64,000 nt of DNA, taken from positions 5,332,001-5,396,000 of the forward strand of contig OZ038458.1 of assembly GCA_964036195.1 (NCBI GenBank). Reading direction: 5' to 3'. The notes under the pieces are model-generated. The model was not told the origin of the DNA. It saw only the letters and a program-made list of their open reading frames with translations, and ran no database searches. The DNA is from Sphaerolaimus hirsutus (lineage: Eukaryota; Nematoda; Chromadorea; Monhysterida; Sphaerolaimidae). Below are positions 37,401 to 49,400 of the stretch, piece by piece. Both the position numbers and the translations under genes were made by a program. Position 1 is the stretch's first letter. Each line of letters starts with the position of its first letter.

Positions 37401-40400
37401 ATCAATACTTACATACTTACCCACGTACACACAACACTCAAACCGACAAAATTAGCCAAAACAGAACGGAAACGGTGATAGTGTTTCTGTGTGTGCCAAT
37501 CATCAATGAAAACTGGGCAAAAGTACCCGCCGAATGTAATTTTTTTGCGTGGTCACGATGCACTTGGGCACGCGGCACTATCATTCTATTACGATACTTA
37601 TCAGACAATATTACCCTGCATCGACCATACTTTTATTCTATCGATATTTATTTATTAGTCTATTGAATGTATTATTTACTGTTTGCTCATGAATAGGTTC
37701 CATATGTTATGCACTTTTTACTTTTTTCATGTGTTCGTTGATAGCAGATGAGGGGGGCCATGAAGTCATATTTTCGGTAGCTTTTTAGTTTTTATGTATC
37801 CATTTATGATGTGGGTGTTATGGTTTTTTTAAACACGACTAGCATTGAAAAAATCTCTGGGAGATTTATATTAAAAAAATCTCAGAAAATATAAGATTTT
37901 CTGAGATTTATATTTTTTCTATGATTTTCCAGAGTGATTTAATTATATTTTCTCCTGATTGAGAAAATCTCTCGAGAAAATCTCTCTATATTTGCCCATT
38001 TTCACCATCAAATTCACTAGTTCATGATCTTTTTTCACCAATTTTCATCTATTTTTAACTATATATTTGCTTCTATACCTATTTTTGGCCATTTTCCCCC
38101 TATTTGTAGTTTTTCCTCCCCTTTTTCTGTTCTATGGCATGCAAGAGCCAATAAAAAAGTTATCTGAAATACATTTTCTGTACTAAAGTACTTTCAAGAA
38201 GTATACATTAAAGTGAATACTGGTACTTTTTCAGAGGAAATTTAGATGTATTTACTTATTACTCAAGTATATGTATTTTTGAGTAAATGTAAATATGTTT
38301 TAACCCCTGAACCATACTGAACCGCTGCAGTCCCATGAAGACCCAGTGCCCAAGTACAGTACATTGGCACTCGATGTTGCTACTTGTGCAATGGGTTAAC
38401 TTATGCACTGGGTTCTAGCCATTTTAACAACTAAAGAGTTGACCGCATGCTTTGAAAATTTTACCAAATTTTGGTGAAAAAGTCATCTTATAAATTGTGT
38501 GGGGATCATCACACATGAAAGCAATGTATTCTACTATGAGCAAGAATGTGCGTAAACCATATTTTTGTTCATCATTCAGATACTAAATACATAGTAAAAT
38601 AGTACAAAGTGTACCATCAGTAGACAATATGCTGCTATCACACCAAATTGTGAATGGAAAGGTGAAACAACACATAATGTGCTTAATATCTACTCTCAAT
38701 GGCTCAAACACCTTGAAATGTGGTTTAAATAATGCTTTAAGTTGAGAGATTTGATGAGATTTTTTTGAACTGCAAGAGATTTTCTCAGAGATTTAATTAT
38801 ATTTTCTAAAATGACCCAAGAGATTTAATTATATTTTTTTCTTGAGAGATTTTCTGAGATAATATTTAATTATATTTTCTCAAAATCGGTTGTTTTTTTC
38901 AATGCTAAACACGACGTCAATTTTTTAGGAAGGTAAAAACAAATACAATATTGCTAATGTGCCCATACACCATTCTAGAGCATAACATCACTGCAAATGT
39001 CAACGTTCACATTGTTTTCTATCAGACTACAATTCAAAATGGCAATTTCTGGCTCATTTATATATTTTTTTCATGGCGATTTTGTTTTTGTTTTGTAAAA
39101 AGCCGCTTTTTTACAAGGGCACATTTGAAAATAATTTTTCATCCATACCAGTGGTAAAAACTGTTATAATAATCTGATTGAGTGTCACGCTCGGCTAATT
39201 ATAAAGTGATACATGTAAATACGGGTATAAATCCATGCATTTGTTCAGCGCAGCGGTTCCATAAGACGATTATCCGAACACACTACGTGTCAATTATCCT
39301 GTTATTAACTATTTATCGCTTTTTCAAAGTCGCCATTAAATTGCGCTGCTTTTGGCAAAGACCCAAATTTTGCCGGCTCAACTGTATTTGCATGACTCAC
39401 CTATAAGGAGCTTTAATCAACAACACTTTTGCAGCATTAATCCCTCCAATTAGAAAACAAACGGTGCATGTGCAAATGGCACCGTCGACTAATCGCGAAC
39501 TCCTACCCTAAATCGCCGACGCGAAAATTAGCCGACAATAATTAAAAAACCCAAAATCGACAAAAAACACCAAAATACCTCACTATACCACAATGCCGAC
39601 TCGACTCGACCACCCCTGACCCGACTCGTCAAAACCCGACATGTCCACCTTGACCGCGTCCAGCCACAGTCTGCAGCACGGCACCTGCAACCCGTCGAAG
39701 CAGCACATGTTGGACAAGGAAAGGGAAAGGGCTAGATTGAGAGCTATAAGCATGGCTAAGTCGGCGCTGGCGGCGAGGGCGGCCCAGCACGCAGCTCAGA
39801 GTGGACATAGAGCGAGAAGTGTGAACCATGGCATTATTAGGAAGACTAATACTATTGTTGTGGATGCTGATAGTCCTGAAGGTGATTGTGGATTGTGGGG
39901 AGGGATTGGGTCTGGCTACGAGACTAGTGATGGAAAAAGCGCCAGGCTTTTGGCGCCAAGCGCCAAAAGCGCCATGGCGCTTTTCTGACCCCGGCGCCAA
40001 GCGCCAATGGCGCCAGAGCAAAATGGCGCCAAGCGCCAAAAGCGCCATGGCGCTTTTCTGAACCCCAGCGCCAAGCGCCAATGGCGCCAGAGGGTAATGG
40101 CGCCAAGCGCCAATAGCGCCAGCGCCAAAAAAATCGTTCTACAATTTGATGGTAGAAAAATGAGTGCATAACTGTGAGTGACGTACCGCTGAAGTCATAG
40201 TAGTCTATTGAACTTTTTTGCCCGTTCAAACAACCACTACCAAATCGGGGCAAAATTTCTCAAATAATCGCTCTGGAGAGATACATATCTGGTTAATTTG
40301 GGGTGGGGGTGGGGGCTCGAGGGATAGTAGCCTAAAATTTAGCCTCAGGTTAGATAGATAGCTGAGCGGCCCGGGAATAGATAGATAGCTGGAGCATTTG

Positions 40401-43400
40401 TTGAGGGGGTAACACCCCCCCCCCCCCCTCCGGCTCCAACCACCGCCAGACTGAACCCCTGATTTAGACTGCAAGAAAGAATTAGGAGCAAAGCACAAAA
40501 GGGGATTTACCGCGATTTTAACACCTCCGCTTTTATTCAATGTATGCATCTATTTATATAATGTCTACCCTAATATTAATCAATATTTATTCAGTGGCCT
40601 CAAAATTGATCAACTGCAGTGTCGATTTCACCGTATTATAACAATTTTTTATTATCATGGTTGGCGCTTTTTTGGCGCCATTTAAAATGCCGGCGCCAGG
40701 CGCCAATAGCGTCACCAGAAAATGGCGCCAAGCGCCAAAAGCGCCATGGCGCTTTCTCAGACCCCAGCGCCAAGCGCCAATGGCGCCAGAGCGTATTAGC
40801 GCCAAGCGCCAAAAGCGCCATGGCGCTTTTTGTTTTGGCGCTAGCGCCAGGCGCCAGCGCCATGGCGCTTTTCCATCACTATACGAGACTTCTTTACAGT
40901 TTATAGTTACCGTATTTCCTCGAAATACCCCCAGGGGGCGTTAATCAAAGGAGGGGGTATTTCAAGGGTTGGTGCATTTCGAGAAAATACGGTAAATACC
41001 TGATTACACAGCCATGGCTGGTTCACATTTACCTATTCCTTGTCCCGCGCGCAATTTTTGCAGTCTCATCATATCTTCTCAATGTACATTTCCCATCACT
41101 ATTATTCTTTTCTTTAATTTTTTTAGCAATTAAAATTGGGGACGCCAATTCGGATTTCGAATTGATATTCCTGAAAGAGTCGCTTCAATCACATTTTTCG
41201 AATGACGGTCGTCAAAAATTCAAATGTGATGGTTTTCGGAGTACGATATCTTTACAGATATAAATTTGACAACTAGACACTAGAAAATCTTGATGATTAA
41301 AATCTCACCGACACACACTAGTTGACATCGAAATTCGTGTCAACTAGACTCGACTAAATTTGGGTTAATTATGTGATTTCAAATTTCAATTGTGATAGAG
41401 CATAGTTAATTTAAAATAGGTATTTATATCGTGACACTTTATTCTCATTTGTTTCTGTAAGTGTGATGTTTTTAAAATTGTTTTTGTTTTATCCAGTTGA
41501 CATTCACTGACACGGATTTGGGAAAATGTCAACTAGAGTATGGGGGTCCATAAACTCAATATTTCCCCCAAACCCCTTCAACCTCAAACAACCCCCCACA
41601 GCTCAAATCGAAGTGATCCCGTGCAAGGTGTGCGGCGACAAAAGTTCCGGCGTGCACTACGGCGTGATCACCTGCGAAGGCTGCAAGGGCTTTTTTCGCC
41701 GGTCGCAATCTTCGGTCACCAATTATCAGTGCCCCAGACAGAGAAATTGCATCGTGGATAGGGTGAACAGAAATCGATGCCAGTATTGCAGATTGAAGAA
41801 ATGCTTGGAATTGGGCATGAGTAGAGATGGTAGAGTCGGGGGGTTTTGGCGATGTTTTTTTTTAGTTTGGATCGGAAATAGTGATATATAGTGATGGAAT
41901 GGCGCCGTGGCGCTGGCACCCTTGAATGGCGCCATCTGGCGCCTGGCGCCATTTTTCCTGGCGCTTTTCCATCACTAGGTAGTCATATCAAAATTTGCAA
42001 AGTTATACACAAATAGTTATAACGACATTTGTGAAATATGTAAAATATCTAAAATTGTAATATATTTATAGAAATATATTCACATGATATTTTGATGATA
42101 GTAACAATTTTATCAGTTTGCTTTTGGTTTTTGTAATTTTCAGTTTTCAATAATCGCAGCATTTGCAGGGTTGACCCATTTTGGATGACAACACCAGTGG
42201 AGAATTGTGGTAATAATTAGACAACCACTATGCTAGCAGTGTTAAGATTGCACTAAATTTCGCGTATTTGTAATTGTAAAATTCCCAGAATTTGAACAAA
42301 AATAAAAAAAATTTTGCAACCAAAACATTATAAATATTTATCCAATATTGTATTCACATAGGTCTCATTCCACAAAAAAACATCCTCAAAGGCACTTTCA
42401 TTACGGCAAAACTTTTCACACACACTTAATCACAACCAAACCTAACTTCCCCCTACCTTGCTCGCACACGCTCACTCACTTCCACGCGCAGCGGTGAAGT
42501 TCGGACGCATGTCCAAGAAACAGCGCGAGAAGGTCGAGGACGAGGTCCGACTGCACAAGCACATGGGCGACACTGGCGGCGGAATGCAGCCCATGGTCGT
42601 GCGGCAGTTTGCCAGCAATAATGGGCAGTATAATGGAGCCTATGTGCCCCCTAGGTTGGTCCTGGTGGGGTATTGTTTGTGTGCGTGCAATATTGCTGCT
42701 GAGTTGCACCCTATTTGCAAGGCGCTGTAGGTAGGGTGACATGATTAGAGTATGAGAGAATAAGTCAATTTGCTGACCGTCTACTTATTTATCGGCTATT
42801 TGAAACGACAAAATCTCTTTTAGACAGAGCCTCTTATCATTCGACAGGGTTAAAGTTTTTACTTCTCACTACTAAAATGTTTTTTAATCCTCCACTTGTG
42901 GAATTGACCCCTGGAACGCACCCATGCTCCGACTTTAACAAAACTCCCAAATACATAAGTACCTGGCACAAGTCCCCAAGTCCAAGGATACAAATAGGTA
43001 CATCGTCACAAAAACAATTTCACAAAAACGAAACAAAAACAATGTTTCCAAATAAATATTTGTAAAAGGTTTTTTTTCTCCCAAACTGTCCCTGAAACCT
43101 GGCACCGGGCCAATATTCCTCACAAACACTCCCCCCCTCACAGCTACCCCTACATGTGCAACGGGTCCAACTTGGTCACATCGACATCCCTGAACGCGTC
43201 CTACGCCAGCAGCAGCGGGGGGCCCAGTCCCTCATCGAGCGACCCCTATCTATCAGCGGGGGTGCCCACGACCAGCGCGCACCCCCATCACGACCACGCG
43301 CAGTTGCACGAGCCGCAAACGCACGCAGTTGGCACCGTGCCAGCGCAGTACAACGGCACCGGCGATATAGACGCTTTGACGCCTCACACAGTAATGGGGG

Positions 43401-46400
43401 GACTAGATGGGCCCCCCATTGGACACACCGTGCACACGTTGGAACCCGTTAAGGGGGAGATTTTGACAGAGTTCAAGACTGAGCCTTTGACCGATTTGAG
43501 TCCTGTTAGCAATATTGGTGGGTTGATCTGGGTTTTTTGTTGGTTGGATTTTATAGAGTTGAAGGCTTGCGTAATTTAAAAACTTTTGGCAATGGTATAC
43601 TAGGTGGACAGCAAAGTATGTGCAGAATCCTACCGCAATTTAACGAATAAAATCTTGTGATAGATTTCGTAATTTATTATTCCATAATAAAAACGAATTA
43701 TTATGAGGAAAAAACTGTATAATTTTTGGTTCATTATTCAGATGGGTTATGGTAGGTTTCCATACTAAGAGTGATGTCCGCGTAGTGAATATATGTACCG
43801 TATATCCTCGAATAAGTCCCCAGGGGAGTTATTTTTTCGTCAGAAGTTTTTGAGGGGGGAGTTATTCGAGATAGGGGAGTTATTCGAGGGGGGAGTTTTT
43901 ATTTCGTCAGAATTTTCAGTATAATGTATGAGTAATTTACTGCACAAATGGGGTAATATTGGTAACATAAATCATTTGTAGGAATACAAAATTGACAATT
44001 CATGCAGTGTAATCAATATTAGTGAACTCTAGGTGCAAAAAAATACATAGGTAAAACATTCTTTGTAAATGTGATTAGCATTGAAAAAAACCACCTATTT
44101 TGAGAAAATATAATTAAATATTATCTCAGAAAATCTCTCAAGAAAAAAATATAATTAAATCTCTTGGGTCATTTTTGAAAATATAATTAAATCTCTGAGA
44201 AAATCTCTTGCAGTTAAAAAAATCTCATAAAATCTCTCAACTTAAAGTATGATTCAGTCAATATTTCAAGGTTTTTGGAACATTGAGAGTAGATATTAAG
44301 CACATTATTGTTGTTTAACCTTTTCATTCACAATTTTAAATGATAACTGCATATTGTATACTGACAGCATGCTCTGTACTACCATGTACTATCTGAAAAA
44401 TCAACAAAAAATATGATTTTAGGTACATTTTTCCTCATAATAAAATACATTACATTCACATGTGATGATCCCCACAGAAATTATCAGATAACTTTATTCA
44501 CCAAAATTTGGTCAGTATATTCATATTTATCCAAAGCATGCATGCGAACTATATAGTTGTCAAAACATATTTATGTTTACTCAAAAATACATATAGCTAC
44601 TTGGGTGCTACTTAAATACATTTAATACATTTTATGTATAAACTGGTGGAAAATATAAATGAGAAAATCACTTTATTGAATTTTACAGATCCCACATGGA
44701 AGCTGTCAGGCTGTCATCTTGTGTGAGGGTGACCCCAAGTGTTCACTATATATACCCTAGGGGGCACCCCCCTCAGGCCACCCTTGGTGCAGAAAAAGAT
44801 TTTTTTTCATTTTTTTCTGGAAAATATAAATGAGAATTCCATACAAATTTTTGTTCCCGATGAAATTTATATTTTTAATATATATTTTTCTAGACACTTT
44901 AGACAAAAAAGTTTTTTTGACATTGGTAGAGTGTAAGTACGTGCAACTTTTCTACCCCCTCAGAAACCCCAGAAGCCCCACACAATGATGGCGTTGTTGA
45001 TCAAATTAAAAAAATTTTTTGGAGAAAAACGTAGGTTAGAAAAAGTGGACAATCCACTATCCCAAGCTATTTATGGAGCACATGGGGGCCAGAATTGGCT
45101 CGCTCAGTGTCAGGGGCCACATATGGCTGCTCCTGGGCCCCATTTTTGCACTTATGTATTTTTTATAGCAAATGATAAAAACAGCCCTGTGTAAAGAGGG
45201 CACTCATGTGACAGCGCGTCCAGCGCCTGCAGTGTCATGATGCTAATCACAAAATACTTGTGCCCATTCAATGTGGACACTAATTATCTGATAAAAACCT
45301 ATAGGGGCTGATGGGCAATGTGCCGTGTATCTAGTGTGACTGGCCCAGACAAATAAAGAGGTCATGTCCAGAAAATCAAAAATCACAGTTTTTTAATTAC
45401 AACCACAATTTAGGTAATCACAAAGTTTAAAATCATTGTTGACATGGCTTCGTGGCACATGTCTGTATATTGGGGGTAATTTTTGTGTGGGGCAGTGGTC
45501 TGGGGGTCAAAATATACCCCCTACTTACCAGTGGGTCAAACAATGGCTTTGGGCAAGCCACAAGGAATTTTTATTTTTTGAAAAAGCACCAACACAAGTG
45601 TATTCATCACTTGTGTTGTCAGCACACCAAAAAAGGCTGCACACTTTACCGCAGCCATATTTTGTGTGTTTTTTTTGAAAATTCTCATTTATATTTTCCG
45701 GGAAAAAATTGGCAAATTTTTTTCATTTATCTGTAGCAGCAGAACAGGGGGGTGCCATGGGGTGCCACTTGGCCTTTATGTAGGCAAATGTTGTGGGCAC
45801 CCCCACAACAAATGGCAGCCATATTGGGCTGCACGTTTCCCTGTGAGATTGTTATGAAAAATGAGGTACCTGATTTCTCATTTAAATGTGCCACCAGTTT
45901 ACTTTCTGAAAGTACTTGAGTACAGAAAATGTATTTCAGATAGACTTTTTTGGCTCTTTCATGCAATAGAACAGAAAAAGTGGAGAAAAAGATAAAAATA
46001 GGGGGGGGGGGAAAGCCAAAAATGTGCATATAAGCACATATATAGTTGAAGATTGATGAAAATTGACAAAAAAGCACATGAACTAGTGAATTTGAAGGTG
46101 AAAATGGGCAATTATAGAGAGATTTTCTTGAGAGATTTTCTCAATCAGAAGAAAATATAATTAAATCTCTCTGGAAAATCATCGAAAAAATATAAATCTC
46201 AGAAAATCTTATATTTTCTGAGATTTTCTGAGATTTTTTAAATATAAATCTCTCAGAGATTTTTTCAATGCTAAATGTGATATGTTGTGACATGTTTTCT
46301 ATCTATAAAGTGGGGGGAGTTATTCGAGGGGGGGGGTATTTTTTCCTCGCACTCACAACAGGGGGGACTTATTCGAGAGGGGGAGTTATTCGAGAGGGGG

Positions 46401-49400
46401 GACTTATTCGAGGATATACGGTATTTTTCATATTATAGCCCTTTCCCGAACAGCAGTGCGAAGCGCTAATGGCGCCAAAGCAAAATGGGGTTAAGCGCCG
46501 AAAGCGCCATGGCGTTTTTCGCATTGGCGCTTGCGCCAAGCCGCAGCGCCAGTTATTTCCATTTCCATGTTCCTGGCGCCATGCGCAATTGCGCTCTTTA
46601 CTCTAGCACCAGCGCCAGGCGCCAGTGCCGTGGCGCTTTTACACCACTATCTAAAGCCGTACAATTAACCCGCAATTTTAAAACCCCTCACAGAAATGCT
46701 GACCAAAACGGTGGCGGGGGCGAGCGCGCACACGGCTTTATACAGTCCGCAGAGGTGGCAAGAAATTCAATTGGCTGGCATTGACCACACATTTGAGTAT
46801 AGAGTCAATGCAATGGTTGGTTGTGATTAGCATTGAAAAATTTTTTTTGATAATTTTTCAATTTTTAGAAAATAAAATTTAATATAATCTCAGAAAATCT
46901 CTCAAGAAAAATATATAATTAAATCTCTCTGAAAAAAAAAACAGAAAAAATATAAATAAATATAAATATCAAAATTTGAGAGATTTTCTGATATTTTTTA
47001 AAATCTCTCAAAAAGAAAATATAATAAAATTACTCTAGAAATTAAATAGAATCTAGAAAATCGTGAAAAAAATATAAATATCAGAAAATCTGATATTTTC
47101 TGATATTTTTTAAATATGAATATCCCAGAGATGAAAAAATCTCTGGGATATTCATATTGAAAAAATATCAGAAAATATCAGATTTTCTGATATTTTTTAA
47201 ATATGAATATCCCAGAGATTTTTTCAATGATGAGTCAAGTTCTGATGAGTGGAGAAGCTTTATACCTGAATAATTAATTTTTGTTTGTACGAAAAATCGT
47301 GGAGCACTTTAGTTGCCATTGGGCAAATCTGCATGCAAGTGCCATAGGATACCTAACTTCAAATCAACTTTATTTGGCAGTTGTTACATAGTCTGAAAAC
47401 CTGAAAAAGACTAATTTGAAAAAACACTGAAAAATCTAAAAAAATTTCCTACAAAAATAAGAAATTTTGGAAATTCGAAAGTGTCTTTGAATTTTCCCGA
47501 ATTTTGGTTGAAAATGCATGTAAAATGCAGAAATACAGTTAAATTTCACATGAAACTATCGGTGGTGAAAAAAATTCGTCTGCTCGAAAAGCCGCAAAAC
47601 ATTAAGACATATTTACTTAAAATTGATCAGAAAAATTTGAAAATACAACAATCCAGGGGGAATAATTCGAAAAGGATTCACAAAAATTTGAAACTAAATA
47701 ATTTTCGGAAAAATTCGAAAACTCTGTCAAAACAGTTAAAATGCAAACACTTTTTGAAAGGGTTTGCCATCGTTACCGATCCACCGAATCCTTCTACAAT
47801 CAGCTAATATACAAAAAAAACATGCCACAATGTTTACCAAAACACTGAAATAAAAAATGGCACCACACGCAGACGCGGACACAATGCTGGCTGATGTGCG
47901 CTGAGGAGTTGACGAACATCATAAAAACAATTATTGAGTTCGCCAAATTGATACCCGGTTTTATGAATTTGCAACAGGACGACCAGATTATGCTGTTGAA
48001 AAGAGGTACGGCTTTTACATTCTTTTCAAAAAGACCGTATTTGGTCGAATAGTTCCACTGTGGAACTTTTCAAGAGAGGATAAATTTTTCAAATTGGGGA
48101 AATATTTTTTCGTCAATTTTCAAGCATGTTTCTACATAACTCATTTCGCTTCATTAAGCGGGAATTAGAGCTCAGCGTCGATTCGACGTGAAATGATGAC
48201 GTGAAATGATGTCGTGAAATTAATTACACGAGTGTGGATCATGCTACGGGTCTACAATTTTCTAAGGATAATATATGAATCAATACCTTAATCGTGTCCA
48301 ATACTGAGTGTTATCAGCCACAACTAGAGCGAATTGAAAAATTCAATTTTTATCATTCCACGTCATCATCATTTCACGTCACAGTGTCAGGGAACAACTT
48401 GACATTTCACGTCAGACTATTGCTTGCAATAGTCTGACGTGAAATGTCAAGTTGTTCCCTGACGTAAAATGATGACGTGGAATGATAAAAATTGAATTTT
48501 TCAATTCGCTCTAGTTGTGGCTGATAACACTCAGTATTGGGCACGATTGAGGTATTGATTCATATATTATCCTTAGAAAATTGTAGACCCGTAGCATGAT
48601 CCACACTCGTGTAATTCATTTCACGACATCATTTCACGTCATCATTTCACGTCGAATCGACGCTGAGCTCTAATTCCCGCTTAAACACCAAATAATACAC
48701 AACTTAAACTTATTTATCATATGCCTAGAAGGAGGAATTATTCGCGAGTTGTTTTTCCTCACTTTTCGAACAGGGCGGACTTATTTAAGTGGGGGAATTA
48801 TTCAAGCAAATACCGTATGCAAGGGGCAACTGAAATTTTTTTAAGACTGTTTTTATGCCGAAGGTATAAGCAGGCAAATAAATATTTACAATGAATTTGC
48901 GTTTATACGTTATGCTCGACCAACCTAAAACAACCCCCTCCCCCCACAGGTTCCTTCGAAGTAGCCCTAGTCCGCGCGGCCTCCTACTACTCGTCAACCC
49001 TGGACAGCATAGCCCTCTCCGGCGGCCTGGTCTCCCTGTACACCCTGTCGGACATGTGCACCGACCGCACCAAGCACTGCGAGCCGACCAACGAGTGCAA
49101 CGCAGAGGTCACCGACATGTGGGCGGCGGATAGAAGGGCTATTTTGCAGTGCTGCAGTGCAGTGAGACAGGTGGCGAGTAGTGGATTGACAGAGACTGGC
49201 CTGAGTCTTTTGGCTGCCCTGTTGTTGATTTGTCCTAATAGGGCGGGGGTTAGGTGAGTGGGATTTTTGGGGGGTGATTGTTTTGAGGATTTACTAGTTT
49301 AAGGAAATGAAAATAAATCAACTGCGCTGCCGTCTGCTATCGATTATCAACTCTGATAGCAGGCACCGCCTCTGAGCAAGCGGTGAAAAGTAAGTACCGT

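Noticed and set aside
41526..41891. ORF starting ATG at 41526 that includes the HR3 zinc fingers
   Set aside because: The part before 41602 is intron with a clear CCCCCCACAG acceptor, and the tail after 41829 is intron; both flanking exons fit only if these are removed.
45436..45736. Two overlapping ORFs inside the 2.2-kb AGCATTGAAAAA element
   Set aside because: Short, overlapping in different frames, with no similarity I recognise; most likely chance ORFs in the element interior.
47481..47807. 108-aa Lys/Asn-rich ORF in Hr3 intron
   Set aside because: Composition follows AT-rich DNA, with no recognisable domain and no splice context.
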